Assembly (NCBI RefSeq): GCF_013391695.1
Contig: NZ_JACBGH010000008.1
Coordinates: 1 to 64,000 of the forward strand
DNA length: 64,000 nt
Source of the DNA: Thiomicrorhabdus cannonii
Lineage (GTDB): Bacteria > Pseudomonadota > Gammaproteobacteria > Thiomicrospirales > Thiomicrospiraceae
Direction of reading: 5' to 3'
Made by a program: the position numbers and the translations under genes. The first letter of the stretch is position 1; each line of letters starts with the position of its first letter. Shown here piece after piece: positions 39,101 through 48,285 of this stretch. The notes below the pieces were generated by a model, which searched no databases, was not told the DNA's origin, and was given only the letters and a program-made list of their open reading frames with translations.

Positions 39101-39993
39101 ATACCGGTCCGAATAAATCCAGCTACCGTAACGTGCTGGGCTTGGAAGATGCAACCCAGGTGCCGATTGTGCGTGATCCGGCGCGAACCACCGAGGATTC
39201 GGAAGCGGTCTTCTATTTCCCGGGTTGTGGTTCGGAACGTCTGTTCAGCGATATCGGTTTGGCGACGATTTCGTCGCTGTATGATGCCGGCGTGCAGACG
39301 GTCTTGCCGCCGGGTTACCTGTGTTGCGGTTATCCGCAGGCGGCGGCCGGTCTGGCGGACAAGAGTTCGCAGATCACCACCGAAAACCGTGCGTTGTTCC
39401 ATCGTGTTGCCAATACCTTGAACTACATGGATATCAAAACGGTGATCGTTTCCTGCGGTACCTGTTACGATCAGCTGACGCAATATGAGTTCCAACGCAT
39501 TTTCCCGGGCTGTCGCTTGATGGATATCCACGAGTTCCTGACCGAGAAGGGCATGGGACTGGAGCAGTCCAGCGGCAAAAAATATCTGTATCATGCGCCT
39601 TGCCATGATCCGATGAAGCAGATGGACGGTACCACCGTTGCCAAAGATTTGCTGAAGGCCGAGGTGAAGTTCAGTGACCGCTGCTGCAGCGAGGCGGGGA
39701 CTCTGGCGACGGCACGTCCGGATATTGCCAACCAGTTGCGCTTCAGAAAAGAAGCGGAGCTGAAAAAAGGCTTGATTGACCTGACCGGTAATGACAAGGT
39801 CAAAGATGGCAGTGTCAAGCTGCTGACTTCTTGTCCGGCCTGTCAGCAAGGCTTGAATCGATACAGCGACAGCACCGGTTTGGATACCGATTATATTGTT
39901 GTCGAGTTGATGAAAAACCGCTACGGCGAGCATTGGAATGAGGAGTTCCTCAATAAGCTGCAAGCCGGTGGTATCGAGAAAGTCTTGCTTTAA
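36133..39993 (+). CDS. Large FAD- and Fe-S-binding dehydrogenase (DUF3683, D-lactate/2-hydroxyacid type)
   Basis: A 1286-residue flavoprotein. Order: an N-terminal DUF3683 domain (about 1-140, [17 protein letters not shown]), FAD-binding PCMH domain (about 150-420, [19 protein letters not shown]), FAD-linked oxidase C-terminal domain (about 440-800), two [4Fe-4S] motifs ([11 protein letters not shown] and [11 protein letters not shown], about 815-900), and two CCG-type cluster domains ([49 protein letters not shown], about 1030-1240). It belongs with Dld-type D-2-hydroxyacid dehydrogenases like YdiJ. The substrate is not known. Electrons probably pass to quinone or to the cytochromes c encoded just downstream. 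Confidence 0.82.
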   Translation: MSPNPAKRIREIPYNYTSFSDKEIVARFLGESGWKTIESLRDSRNTGRSARMLFEVLGDIWVVTRNPYIQDDLIENPKRRDALIDALNHRLNQVEKRLNGNALAAELLASVNKAVVEFKEWFPRQIALRNAVRKKLSKFTRNDNLDFGGLARVSHATDATDWRVELPLVVVSPDTEEEVVYIVKACIELGLTMIPRGGGTGYTGGAIPLHPDSVVINTEKLEYMSLVEQVELPGIGKVPTIQTGAGVVTRRVSEQAERFGYVFAVDPTSQDASCIGGNIAMNAGGKKAVLWGTTLDNLASWKMVMPDATWLEIRRINHNLGKLQDQKTVVFEMQRYETNGKTEIGAPERLEMPGSAFRKAGLGKDVTDKFLSGLPGVQKEGCDGIITSARFVVHRMPSHTRTVCLEFFGTDLSLAVPAIVEITDYIESKKQQGILLAGLEHLDERYIKAVKYNTKADRKELPKMILLADVCGENGFEVAKTCSEIVELANKRDAEGFIAVSEEARKRFWSDRSRTAAISAHTNAFKINEDVVIPLARLNDYNVEIERINIEMSIKNKLDIIEAVNGYFSEPIKEFSQADDFEDSKGPASYFKGKVEATKAHLNQVRQRWTSILAHLDAPAAEHLNLYHEGVAAKIRPEDKVLNLLLRRELRISYRKEVMDFLRQTFIGNDFEALRKKLDEIHAELRNARLFVALHMHAGDGNIHTNIPVHSNNYEMIHLADKVVDRIMAVAHQLGGVISGEHGIGITKFQYLEEEKIEAFVHYKNKVDPQGYFNKGKLLPGSGLQRAYTPSLSLVQQEALILEASELDALNNDIKDCLRCGKCKPVCQTHIPRANLLYSPRNKILATGQVIEAFLYEEQTRRGISLHHFDAMNDVADHCTTCHKCATPCPVNIDFGDVSIRMRTILTNMGQKRTSLMVKAALIFLNTTNPLTIKVLRKTMIGWGSIAMTLGHKLAKWSGLLGSKKALPSSTSQPAPIQQQVINFVRRPLNTGPNKSSYRNVLGLEDATQVPIVRDPARTTEDSEAVFYFPGCGSERLFSDIGLATISSLYDAGVQTVLPPGYLCCGYPQAAAGLADKSSQITTENRALFHRVANTLNYMDIKTVIVSCGTCYDQLTQYEFQRIFPGCRLMDIHEFLTEKGMGLEQSSGKKYLYHAPCHDPMKQMDGTTVAKDLLKAEVKFSDRCCSEAGTLATARPDIANQLRFRKEAELKKGLIDLTGNDKVKDGSVKLLTSCPACQQGLNRYSDSTGLDTDYIVVELMKNRYGEHWNEEFLNKLQAGGIEKVLL

Positions 39994-40021
39994 AAGGCAG
40001 TTTAGATCGGTTAAACCCAAT

Positions 40022-40052
40022 AAAAAAGCGCTCAAACGAGCGCTTTTTTATT
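40022..40052. terminator. Bidirectional intrinsic terminator
   Basis: AAAAAAGCGCTC / GAGCGCTTTTTT with an AAAC loop, between the convergent large dehydrogenase and the cytochrome c gene. Confidence 0.9.
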
Positions 40053-40060
40053 GGCCTGAA

Positions 40061-40080
40061 AAAACTCAACAGGCCGGGTA
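40061..40080 (+). repeat. Dispersed 20-bp repeat, copy 9
   Basis: AAAACTCAACAGGCCGGGTA, exact consensus. It lies 15 bp beyond the 3' end of the cytochrome c gene (minus strand). Confidence 0.92.
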
Positions 40081-40095
40081 GTATTTTGCCTTTGA

Positions 40096-40395
40096 TTACT
40101 TAGCAGCTTGTGCCGCGTAATAACCCGCCAGGGCTTTGATTTCTTCGTCGGTCAGGCCTTTGGCGAAAGGCGTCATGGTCGCGTCCTTACGGAAACCGTC
40201 GCGGAAGTCCTTCAATTGTTTTTCCAGGTAGGCGGCGTGCTGACCCGCCAGTTTTGGAAAATTAGGCACAACGCTGTTGCCGTCCATACCGTGGCAGCCT
40301 ACGCAGGTATTGGCTTTTGCTGGAGCTTCAGACGCTTGAGCAGAAGCGGTTACCAGTAGTCCGGCGGTCAAAGTAACAAGTAGTAATTTTTTCAT
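40096..40395 (-). CDS. Small monoheme cytochrome c
   Basis: A 99-residue periplasmic class I cytochrome c. Seen: signal peptide MKKLLLVTLTAGLLVTASAQAS, heme site CVGCHGMDG, and a late Met ligand in KDATMTPFAKGLTDEEIKALAGYY. Such small cytochromes pass electrons from periplasmic dehydrogenases to terminal oxidases. The ATG at 40395 has GGAACGGAATA upstream; an earlier in-frame ATG at 40413 has less support. A second, similar cytochrome lies at 40573. Confidence 0.9.
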   Translation of the reverse strand: MKKLLLVTLTAGLLVTASAQASEAPAKANTCVGCHGMDGNSVVPNFPKLAGQHAAYLEKQLKDFRDGFRKDATMTPFAKGLTDEEIKALAGYYAAQAAK

Positions 40396-40522
40396 TATTC
40401 CGTTCCCGTTCATAAATTAACTGAATCGCCCACCATTAAAATCCAAGATGGCGTTGGGGTCAAGTCGCGCGGCGCATTGAAGCGCGGCAATGTTTGGATT
40501 CTTAGCAAAATGAGGGCAAAAA

Positions 40523-40552
40523 AAAACCGCTGAAAAAGATCAGCGGTTTTTC
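40523..40552 (-). terminator. Intrinsic terminator after the second cytochrome c
   Basis: AAAAACCGCTGAT / CAGCGGTTTTT on the minus strand, with a T-run after it. Confidence 0.85.
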
Positions 40553-40572
40553 GCTTGAAAGCTGACTCTGAA

Positions 40573-40878
40573 TTACAGAGAAGCAGTGTAAGCAGCGATG
40601 TTCTCGATGTCTGCGTCAGAAAGACCAGCAGCCATAGGAGCCATCATAGACGTCATTGGTCCCAATTGCTCACCAGCTTTGTACTTGTGAAGTTTTGCAG
40701 CAACGTCAGCAGCTGGTTGACCAGCTAGTTTTGGACCTACTCCGCCTTCACCAGCACCACCGTGGCAGCCTGCACACGTAGCGTAAGCAGCTTGACCAGC
40801 AGCAACGTCACCAGCTTGAGCAGCTGCACCGAAAGATAGAAGACCAGCAGTTGCCAGTGCGATTGTTAACTTTTTCAT
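40573..40878 (-). CDS. Small monoheme cytochrome c
   Basis: A 101-residue cytochrome c with signal peptide MKKLTIALATAGLLSFGAAAQAG, heme site CAGCHGGAGEGG and a Met-rich ligand region GPMTSMMAPMAAGLSD. It resembles the protein at 40096 but is not a near copy. The ATG at 40878 has TTTAGGAGAG 7 bases upstream, a strong site, so high expression is likely. Its own terminator separates it from the neighbouring cytochrome gene. Probable role is electron carrier between Sox/FCSD systems and an oxidase, not shown directly. Confidence 0.9.
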   Translation of the reverse strand: MKKLTIALATAGLLSFGAAAQAGDVAAGQAAYATCAGCHGGAGEGGVGPKLAGQPAADVAAKLHKYKAGEQLGPMTSMMAPMAAGLSDADIENIAAYTASL

Positions 40879-41146
40879 AATGTACTCTCCTAAAGCACGT
40901 GATAAAAAATTCGGGTTTTTCCCTGGATGCAATTACAAACGAAATCCCTATCTTAGTCAAGGTTGAAACCTTGAGTAACCCTGAAAAAACAGTCAAATAA
41001 TGAATAAAACCATAAGGTTTTAAAGTAAGTTTTGATAAAGTGACACGCAATGTTTTGCAAAACTTGGATGATGCATTTTTACAGGCTCAAAACGGACTGA
41101 TTGAAAGTGCGTATCCTGTGAGTTTAATGCGCAAAAGGAGAGGAAT

Positions 41147-41320
41147 TTGTTCAGATTGTGGATAGTGGTGTTGGTGATGACCGCGCTGAGTTGGCTGGTG
41201 TTGAAGTTGATTAATCGCCCCAAACATATCGGCCTGGTTTTATTGTTCTGGATTGCGGTGATTATGGGAACCACCTTATTGTTTTATGGCTTGTCGGTGT
41301 GGTTTACCAGCCAAGCCTAG
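41147..41320 (+). CDS. Small membrane protein, two helices
   Basis: A 57-residue reading frame from a TTG start at 41147, with AGGAGAGG about 5 bases upstream, to TAG at 41318-41320. It encodes two hydrophobic helices (FRLWIVVLVMTALSWLVLKL and IGLVLLFWIAVIMGTTLLFY) joined by a short basic loop INRPKH. I do not recognise a family. The clear ribosome binding site and well-formed helices support a real gene; it is convergent with rsgA, 5 bases apart. Confidence 0.55.
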   Translation: MFRLWIVVLVMTALSWLVLKLINRPKHIGLVLLFWIAVIMGTTLLFYGLSVWFTSQA

Positions 41321-41325
41321 AACCT

Positions 41326-42369
41326 TTAATGGCTGTTTTCCAGTTCGGCGGCTTTGAACTCTTCGCGCAAACGCTGGAAACTCTGATAGCGTGAATAGGC
41401 GATGTCGCCGTCTTCAACCGCCTGTTTGATGGCGCATTTGGGTTCGATGGTGTGGGTGCAGTTATTGAATTTGCACTGCCCTAGAAAAGGCGCAAAATCG
41501 GGGTACATGGCTTCCAGTTCACTCAGGCTGCAGGGGGCGGGGGTGAATTGACGCACGCCGGGGGAGTCGATCAGATTGCCGCCGTCGTGCAAGCCGGGGG
41601 CTGATTCCGGCAGGTGATAGAGGATGCTGTTGGTGGTGGTGTGCTTGCCCAGGCCGGAAGCGTCGGAAAGCGCACCGACACGGATTCCCAGATCGGGGAT
41701 CAGGGCGTTAATCAAGGACGATTTTCCGGCACCCGACGGGCCGACAAACACCGAATTTTTATGGGCCATAATGGCGCGCAACTCTTTCAGTCCTTCCTGC
41801 GAAACGGTTGAAGCCGGCACAATATCGATGCCCATGTCATCATACGGCAATAGCAGATCGGCCACCGCTTCCCAGTCCTCGTCGCCTTGCAGCAAATCGA
41901 CCTTGTTGATAATGATGATGGTGGGAATATCAAGCTGTTTGGCGGCCACCAGATAACGGTCGATCATGTCGGGATGGATGCCGGGCACCACCGGCATGAC
42001 GATACCGATAAAATCGATATTGGCGGCCACCATTCGGGTCTGCCCGCGAAAACCCGGCCTGCTGAGTTCGTGAGAGCGCGGCAGCACGCTAATCACCACG
42101 CCGCTTTGCGGTTCCACATCGGTTTGCCAGATGACCCGGTCGCCCGCGACCAGCTTGCCTAAATGCTGGCGGATGGCGCAGTTGTAGGTTTGGCCGTCGT
42201 CGCCTTCCACCAGCACGCGTTTGCCGAAACTGGTAATGACCAGGCCGGGTTGTTCGGCGCCGAGCAAGCTTTGGCTGTTTTCTGCAGAGCCGGCCTGTTC
42301 AAAACGATTTTTCTGACGTTTGTCGCTGACACGCCGTTTTTGTTGGGTGGTGAGTTTGCGCTTGCTCAT
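41326..42369 (-). CDS. rsgA: Small-subunit ribosome biogenesis GTPase RsgA
   Basis: A circularly permuted GTPase that matures the 30S subunit. Seen: a basic N-terminus SKRKLTTQQKRRV, OB-fold region, NKVDLL (G4), GPSGAGKSSLINAL (G1) and DSPGVRQF (G3) in permuted order, and a C-terminal zinc site CKFNNCTH...C. Its 347 residues match RsgA. A repeat copy sits inside it in ELSRPGFRGQ, close to a conserved R-P position. It starts 11 bases after phhB. Confidence 0.95.
   Translation of the reverse strand: MSKRKLTTQQKRRVSDKRQKNRFEQAGSAENSQSLLGAEQPGLVITSFGKRVLVEGDDGQTYNCAIRQHLGKLVAGDRVIWQTDVEPQSGVVISVLPRSHELSRPGFRGQTRMVAANIDFIGIVMPVVPGIHPDMIDRYLVAAKQLDIPTIIIINKVDLLQGDEDWEAVADLLLPYDDMGIDIVPASTVSQEGLKELRAIMAHKNSVFVGPSGAGKSSLINALIPDLGIRVGALSDASGLGKHTTTNSILYHLPESAPGLHDGGNLIDSPGVRQFTPAPCSLSELEAMYPDFAPFLGQCKFNNCTHTIEPKCAIKQAVEDGDIAYSRYQSFQRLREEFKAAELENSH
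42051..42070 (-). repeat. Dispersed 20-bp repeat, copy 10 (inside rsgA)
   Basis: Minus-strand CGAACTCAGCAGGCCGGGTT. In frame within rsgA, encoding ELSRPGF. Confidence 0.85.
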
Positions 42370-42380
42370 AAAAGGCGTTG

Positions 42381-42737
42381 TTAGTCTTCAAGCAGGGCGT
42401 TGATTTTGGCCGCCATAATCATGTCGTTATGCGTCAAACCGCCGGCATTGTGGGTGGTCAGGGTGATTTTGCATTGGTTATAGCCAAAGCAGATTTGCGG
42501 ATGGTGATCTTCGCGATGCGCCAGCCAGGTGACCGCGTTCACAAAGGCGACGGTCTGATGGTAGTTTTTGAAGCTGAAGGTCTTGTTGATTTCCGCATAA
42601 TTCAGAGGCGCTTCCCAGCCTTCCAGCTGACTCAGGTTGCTTTCAATCGCCGGAATAATCAGCGGCTTGCTGCCTTTGGCGATGGGCTCGCAGTGTTGCG
42701 TGGCGAGTTCTTTGACGAGTGGGTTAGCGGTTGTCAT
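42381..42737 (-). CDS. phhB: 4a-hydroxytetrahydrobiopterin dehydratase
   Basis: A 118-residue pterin-4a-carbinolamine dehydratase, which recycles the pterin cofactor of aromatic hydroxylases. Seen: the motif AHREDHHPQICFGYNQCKITLTTH with the HHP active site, and the C-terminal GLTHNDMIMAAKI. No phenylalanine hydroxylase gene is nearby, so its role here is uncertain; a molybdopterin-related role has been proposed for stand-alone copies. The start overlaps the M48 protease by 14 bases. Confidence 0.85.
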   Translation of the reverse strand: MTTANPLVKELATQHCEPIAKGSKPLIIPAIESNLSQLEGWEAPLNYAEINKTFSFKNYHQTVAFVNAVTWLAHREDHHPQICFGYNQCKITLTTHNAGGLTHNDMIMAAKINALLED

Positions 42738-44016
42738 CGTGTTTTACCTCCAAAGAAATGTCTTGTGTGTTCGTCGGCAAGGCATTGAGATGGTCAATGC
42801 GGATTTTGGCCGGCGGATGGCTGTCATGGTAAGCCGAATAGCTTGGATCGGGTGTCAATGTGCTGGCGTTGTCGCGGTACATCTTAAGCAGGGCCGACAC
42901 TAGATGTTGCGCGCCGACCTGCTCGGCGGCAAAGGCATCCGCCTCGAATTCGTGTTTGCGGCTCTTGATGGCCATAATCGGGCCGAGAAAAAAGAACATC
43001 ATCGGCACGGCGGTCATAAACAGCAGCAATGCCACGGCCGGCGATTGTGTACTCATCCCCAAGCCGGTATAAAACTGCGGCTGTTGTGCCAGCCAGCCCA
43101 GCAAGGCCAAACCGATAAAGCTCAGCGCGGTGCTTTCAATCAGGCGTTGTTTGATATGACCGTGTTTGAAGTGGCCTAGTTCGTGCGCCAGTACCGCTTC
43201 GACTTCGTCCGGCGTGAGTTTTTCCAGAAGGGTGTCGAAGAACACGATGCGTTTGTTTTTGCCAAATCCGGTGAAATAGGCGTTGCCGTGGCCGGAACGG
43301 GAGGAGCCGTCCATGACATAGATGCCATTGGATTCAAAACCGGTACGCGCCAACAGGTTTTGAATGCGCGTTTTCATGGCTTCGTCTTCCAGCGGCGTGA
43401 ATTTGTTGAAAATCGGTGCAATCCATTTCGGGTAGGCCCACATAATCACCAGTTGAAACGCCATCCACACCAGCCAGGTGTAAAGCCACCAGGCCTGTTC
43501 AAAATAGGCGTTCATAATCCACACAATCGCCCAGATCAGCGGCAAACCCAATGCCAGCATCAAAGCCCATTGTTTGAACAGGTCGCTGACGAACTTGCCG
43601 GCGGTGGTGCGGTTAAAGCCGAATTCCGCCTCGATTTTAAAGGTACTCATCACGCTGAAAGGCAGGTGCAGTACCGACAAGAACCACAGGGTTGAAAGCA
43701 GGAAAGCGACATCGCGCCAGATTGGTTCGAGTTGGGTTTGCTGCCACAGGTTGTGGAGTTCCTGAAAGCCGCCGCCCAGTGTCATAAAGGCCAGAATGGC
43801 GGCGTCGTAAAACAATGCCAGTCGCCCCAGTTGGAGTTTGGCGCGGCTGTAATCGGCGGCTTTCTGATGGGCTTCTAAGGTGACGACTTCGCTGAATTCT
43901 TGCGGCACCTGGTTACGATGCAGGCCAATATGAAACTGATTTTTGATGTTCAACCAGACTTCAATCAGCAGGTTCAAAATCAGCGCGGTCAAAAACAGTT
44001 GAGTAATCCAGTTCAT
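42724..44016 (-). CDS. Ste24-type M48 membrane metalloprotease
   Basis: A 430-residue, multi-pass membrane zinc protease of the CAAX prenyl protease 1/Ste24 type, likely for membrane protein quality control in bacteria. Seen: about seven transmembrane helices, the zinc motif HELGHFKHGHIKQ at about residue 280, and the third ligand in KHEFEADAFAAEQVG. A second M48 protein, the soluble BepA, is encoded at 15802. It overlaps the phhB start, so co-transcription of this gene, phhB and rsgA is likely. Confidence 0.87.
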   Translation of the reverse strand: MNWITQLFLTALILNLLIEVWLNIKNQFHIGLHRNQVPQEFSEVVTLEAHQKAADYSRAKLQLGRLALFYDAAILAFMTLGGGFQELHNLWQQTQLEPIWRDVAFLLSTLWFLSVLHLPFSVMSTFKIEAEFGFNRTTAGKFVSDLFKQWALMLALGLPLIWAIVWIMNAYFEQAWWLYTWLVWMAFQLVIMWAYPKWIAPIFNKFTPLEDEAMKTRIQNLLARTGFESNGIYVMDGSSRSGHGNAYFTGFGKNKRIVFFDTLLEKLTPDEVEAVLAHELGHFKHGHIKQRLIESTALSFIGLALLGWLAQQPQFYTGLGMSTQSPAVALLLFMTAVPMMFFFLGPIMAIKSRKHEFEADAFAAEQVGAQHLVSALLKMYRDNASTLTPDPSYSAYHDSHPPAKIRIDHLNALPTNTQDISLEVKHDDNR

Positions 44017-44046
44017 GCGTTCTTCTTAGGGTTCGTCTTCGTTTTC

Positions 44047-44079
44047 AAGCTACGTTTAAGCTACGTTTAAGCTACGTTT
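44047..44079. repeat. Three tandem 11-bp repeats in a divergent promoter
   Basis: AAGCTACGTTT occurs three times in exact tandem (44047-44057, 44058-44068, 44069-44079), between the divergent M48 protease and orn genes. The period is close to one helical turn, so it could be an operator array, or a replication-slippage repeat. Confidence 0.9.
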
Positions 44080-44146
44080 AAAGGAAACTTTTCGGTTAAT
44101 ATAGCGCCTATTGTATGTGAAACAGTTTGTAAGAAAAGAAGGTTTT

Positions 44147-44695
44147 ATGAAGTCGGATAAGAATTTAATTTGGATTGACCTTGAAATGACGGGCTTGGAA
44201 CCGAAAGAGCACCGCATTATTGAAATCGCCACGGTGGTGACCGATAGCGAATTGAATGTGTTGGCGGAAGGGCCGGTGATTGCCATTCAGACGGCACAGG
44301 CAGATCTGGATAAAATGGATGAGTGGTGTACCACCACCCACGGCAATTCGGGATTGACGCAGCGCATCAAGGAGAGCGCCATTTCCATGCGTGACGCCGA
44401 ATTGCAAACCATCGAGTTCCTGAGTCAGTATGTACCGAAAGGAAAATCCCCGATGTGCGGCAACAGTATCTGTCAGGACCGTCGTTTCTTGGTGGAGCAG
44501 ATGCCGGAACTGGAAGCGTTCTTCCATTACCGCAATCTGGATGTCAGCACGCTTAAAGAACTGGCGGTGCGTTGGGCGCCGACTGTTTATCAAGGCTTCA
44601 AAAAAAGCGGTTCGCATTTGGCCATGGCCGATATTATGGAATCCATCGGCGAGCTGAAGCATTATCGCGAACACCTCTTCAAAGACGGCATCTGA
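44147..44695 (+). CDS. orn: Oligoribonuclease
   Basis: A DEDDh exoribonuclease that degrades dinucleotides, including pGpG from cyclic-di-GMP. Seen: [18 protein letters not shown] (D-x-E), [11 protein letters not shown], and the C-terminal [11 protein letters not shown] with the His-Asp. The ATG at 44147 has AAGAAGG upstream and gives 182 residues; the frame is open to 44111. It is divergent from the M48 protease across the tandem repeats. Confidence 0.95.
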   Translation: MKSDKNLIWIDLEMTGLEPKEHRIIEIATVVTDSELNVLAEGPVIAIQTAQADLDKMDEWCTTTHGNSGLTQRIKESAISMRDAELQTIEFLSQYVPKGKSPMCGNSICQDRRFLVEQMPELEAFFHYRNLDVSTLKELAVRWAPTVYQGFKKSGSHLAMADIMESIGELKHYREHLFKDGI

Positions 44696-44810
44696 TTGAT
44701 CGTCACCTCATTGTTTTCAAGCGGTTGCTGGTTTTTGACCAAAAACGGAAAAATGCCGAATTTGGGCTAAAAAACAGCCGCTTGGAGTTCTAAAGTACAG
44801 CAAAGTCTTA

Positions 44811-44852
44811 TATAATTGCTCCCTTTACCGTCCATTATCCTGGACGGTTTTT
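44811..44852 (+). promoter_or_regulatory. Likely ilvB promoter -10 and 5' hairpin
   Basis: TATAAT at 44811-44816 in TTATATAATTGCT is a strong -10; no clear -35 stands at the right distance. A hairpin CCGTCC / GGACGG followed by five T (44828-44852) lies right after the expected start of transcription. It could end transcription early or belong to the upstream unit. No leader peptide rich in Val, Leu and Ile is evident. Confidence 0.45.
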
Positions 44853-44950
44853 GAAAACGTTTATGCTTGATAATTAAGCTTCTTAATGGTTGTTTTTACA
44901 AAGCTTTTTGAAGTCTTTGATTTATCGGGTTTTTATGGAGGACCATTGTT

Positions 44951-46654
44951 GTGGAAATGACTGGTGCCCAAATCTTCGTTAAATATCTCGAAGACGAGGG
45001 AGTAGAGCATATATGGGGTTATCCGGGTGGTGCAGTTCTGCCTATCTATGATGCCCTGGATACAGACGCCCAAAAATTGAACCATATTTTAGTGCGTCAT
45101 GAACAAGCTGCAGTTCACGCTGCGGACGGCTATGCGCGCTCTACAGGTAAACCAGGAGTGGTTCTTGTAACCTCCGGTCCGGGGGCGACCAATGCTGTTA
45201 CCGGTATTGCGACTGCCTATATGGATTCGATCCCGATGGTGTGTATCACCGGTCAGGTGCCAACCGCACTGATTGGTTTGGATGCATTCCAGGAGATCGA
45301 CACGGTCGGGATTACAAGACCAATCGTAAAACACAACTTCTTGGTCAAGGATGTCAGCGAACTGGCGATTACGCTCAAAAAAGCGTTCCATCTCGCTACG
45401 ACCGGCCGACCCGGCCCGGTTGTCGTTGACATTCCAAAAGATGTCCAAAACGCCAAAAGCACCTATGAATATCCGCAAGAAGTTGAGATGCGCTCCTATC
45501 TACCTGTGACGAAAGGTCATAGCGGTCAGATTAAGAAAGCGGTGGAGTTGATGCTTTCAGCCAAACGCCCGATTCTGTACACCGGTGGCGGTGTCGTGTT
45601 GGGTGACGCTTCGGAAGAATTGACGCAACTGGCGAGAAAACTGGGTTATCCGATTACCAACACGCTGATGGGCTTGGGGTCTTATCCGGCCGATGACAAG
45701 CAGTTTGTGGGGATGTTGGGGATGCACGGAACTTACGAAGCGAACCTGTCGATGCATCACAGTGATGTGATTATCGCCATCGGCGCGCGTTTTGATGACC
45801 GTGTTACCGGTAACCTGGAGAAGTTCTGTCCGGATGCGAAGATTATCCACGTGGATATCGACCCGGCGTCGATTTCGAAGAACGTCATCGTCGATGTGCC
45901 GATTGTCGGGCCGGTGAAGCAGGTGCTGACGGAAATGCTGAGCATTTTGGACAAGACCGAACAGAAACCGGACGAGAAGGCGCTGGCAGAGTGGTGGGAA
46001 CAGATCGAACAGTGGCGTTCAACCAACTGCCTGCGTTACGACACGCTGGGCGCCAAGATCAAGCCGCAAGCCGCGGTTGAAGCCTTGTGGGAAGTGACCA
46101 ACGGTGACGCCTATGTGGCATCGGACGTGGGCCAGCACCAGATGTATGCGGCGCAATACTACAGGTTCAACAAGCCGCGTCGTTGGTTGAACTCGGGTGG
46201 TTTGGGCACCATGGGCTTCGGTCTGCCGGCCGCGATGGGCGCGCAGATGGCGCATCCGGATGCGACCGTAGTGTGTGTGACCGGTGAAGGTTCCATTCAG
46301 ATGAATATTCAGGAACTTTCAACCTGTATGCAGTACGGATTGCCGGTCAAGGTAGTCTGTCTGAACAACGGCTTCCTGGGCATGGTGCGTCAGTGGCAGG
46401 AGTTCTTCTATGAGCGTCGTTATTCGATGTCTTATATGGACTCGTTGCCTGACTTTGTCAAACTGGCCGAGGCTTACGGGCATGTGGGCATGCGTATTGA
46501 AGATCCGAAACGTCTGAAAGAGCAGTTGGCAGACGCTTTCTCCGACAAATACAAAGATCGTTTTGTCTTTATCGACATCATTACCGACCAGCAGGAGAAC
46601 GTCTATCCGATGATTCCGGCCGGTGCAGGTCTGAACGAAATGATTTTGGTATAG
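44951..46654 (+). CDS. ilvB: Acetolactate synthase, large catalytic subunit
   Basis: Thiamine-diphosphate enzyme that makes acetolactate or acetohydroxybutyrate for valine, leucine and isoleucine. Seen: WGYPGGAVLPIYDAL, RHEQAAVHAADGYARSTGKPG (catalytic Glu), TSGPGATNAVTGIATAY, and the diphosphate-binding GEGSIQMNIQELST...NNGFLG. The GTG at 44951 is chosen because GGAGGA stands 8 bases upstream; an ATG at 44957 is the alternative. The 567 residues match the family. It is followed by ilvN after 9 bases. Confidence 0.95.
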   Translation: MEMTGAQIFVKYLEDEGVEHIWGYPGGAVLPIYDALDTDAQKLNHILVRHEQAAVHAADGYARSTGKPGVVLVTSGPGATNAVTGIATAYMDSIPMVCITGQVPTALIGLDAFQEIDTVGITRPIVKHNFLVKDVSELAITLKKAFHLATTGRPGPVVVDIPKDVQNAKSTYEYPQEVEMRSYLPVTKGHSGQIKKAVELMLSAKRPILYTGGGVVLGDASEELTQLARKLGYPITNTLMGLGSYPADDKQFVGMLGMHGTYEANLSMHHSDVIIAIGARFDDRVTGNLEKFCPDAKIIHVDIDPASISKNVIVDVPIVGPVKQVLTEMLSILDKTEQKPDEKALAEWWEQIEQWRSTNCLRYDTLGAKIKPQAAVEALWEVTNGDAYVASDVGQHQMYAAQYYRFNKPRRWLNSGGLGTMGFGLPAAMGAQMAHPDATVVCVTGEGSIQMNIQELSTCMQYGLPVKVVCLNNGFLGMVRQWQEFFYERRYSMSYMDSLPDFVKLAEAYGHVGMRIEDPKRLKEQLADAFSDKYKDRFVFIDIITDQQENVYPMIPAGAGLNEMILV

Positions 46655-46663
46655 GAGACGGCG

Positions 46664-47155
46664 ATGAAACATGTGATTTCAATGTTGATGGAAAACGAAT
46701 CCGGCGCGCTATCTCGTGTGGCGGGTCTGTTTTCTGCGCGTGGTTATAACATCCATGCACTGACGGTGGCGCCGACCGAAGACGAATCTTTGTCGCGTTT
46801 GACATTGGTGACATCGGGTACGGATCAGCAGATCGAGCAGATCGTCAAACACCTGAACCGTCTGATCGACGTGGTTAAGGTATTGGACTTGACCGAGGGT
46901 TCGCATATCGAGCGCGAGCTGATGTTGATCAAACTGTCTGCGACCGGCGAGATGCGCGAGGAGTTCAAACGCTTGGCGGATATCTTCCGTGGCGACATTG
47001 TCGACGTGACTTCCACCACCTATACCATTCAGATGGTGGGTGAAAGCAAGAAGCTGGACGCGTTCATTCAGACGATCGATGCCGGCCTGATTCTGGAAAC
47101 CGTGCGTTCCGGTACGGTCGGTGTGATGCGCGGCGAAAAATGTTTACACCTGTAA
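46664..47155 (+). CDS. ilvN: Acetolactate synthase, small regulatory subunit
   Basis: The valine-sensing ACT-domain partner of ilvB (also called IlvH). Seen: HVISMLMENESGALSRVAGLFSARGYNIH split at ESGALSRVAG, the ACT ligand site, and a C-terminal regulatory half ending in SGTVGVMRGEKCLHL. Its 163 residues match IlvH. GGAGACGGCG stands before the ATG. ilvC follows after 113 bp that include a UUCG hairpin. Confidence 0.95.
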   Translation: MKHVISMLMENESGALSRVAGLFSARGYNIHALTVAPTEDESLSRLTLVTSGTDQQIEQIVKHLNRLIDVVKVLDLTEGSHIERELMLIKLSATGEMREEFKRLADIFRGDIVDVTSTTYTIQMVGESKKLDAFIQTIDAGLILETVRSGTVGVMRGEKCLHL

Positions 47156-47198
47156 GGGCTTAATGGATAATTCCCGCCATTATTGCAGGTAATTATGG

Positions 47199-47216
47199 GC
47201 ATGCCTTCGGGCATGC
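47199..47216 (+). other. UUCG-loop hairpin between ilvN and ilvC
   Basis: GCATGCC-TTCG-GGCATGC, a perfect 7-bp stem with the very stable UUCG loop and no T-run after it. It likely stabilises or punctuates the ilvBN message rather than ending it. Confidence 0.6.
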
Positions 47217-47247
47217 GCTATCGAATTCAAAACTAACGATTATTTAA

Positions 47248-48285
<1,038 letters not shown>

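Noticed and set aside
38647-40035. 462-codon frame opposite the large FAD/Fe-S protein
   Set aside because: Long but antisense to the CCG cluster domains, without recognised motifs or ribosome binding site.
40096-40878. The two small cytochrome c genes as a recent tandem duplication
   Set aside because: They share only the general class I pattern; heme-site surroundings and tails differ clearly.
42241-42310. Two further partial matches to the repeat in rsgA (CAGGCCGGGTTG and GCCGGCCTGTTC)
   Set aside because: Only the central 10-11 bases fit and the flanks differ; GC-rich coding sequence can give this by chance.
44887-44961. Possible 24-codon leader peptide before ilvB (MVVFTKLFEVFDLSGFYGGP...)
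   Set aside because: It has no ribosome binding site and no strong run of Val, Leu or Ile codons; it overlaps the real ilvB Shine-Dalgarno region.
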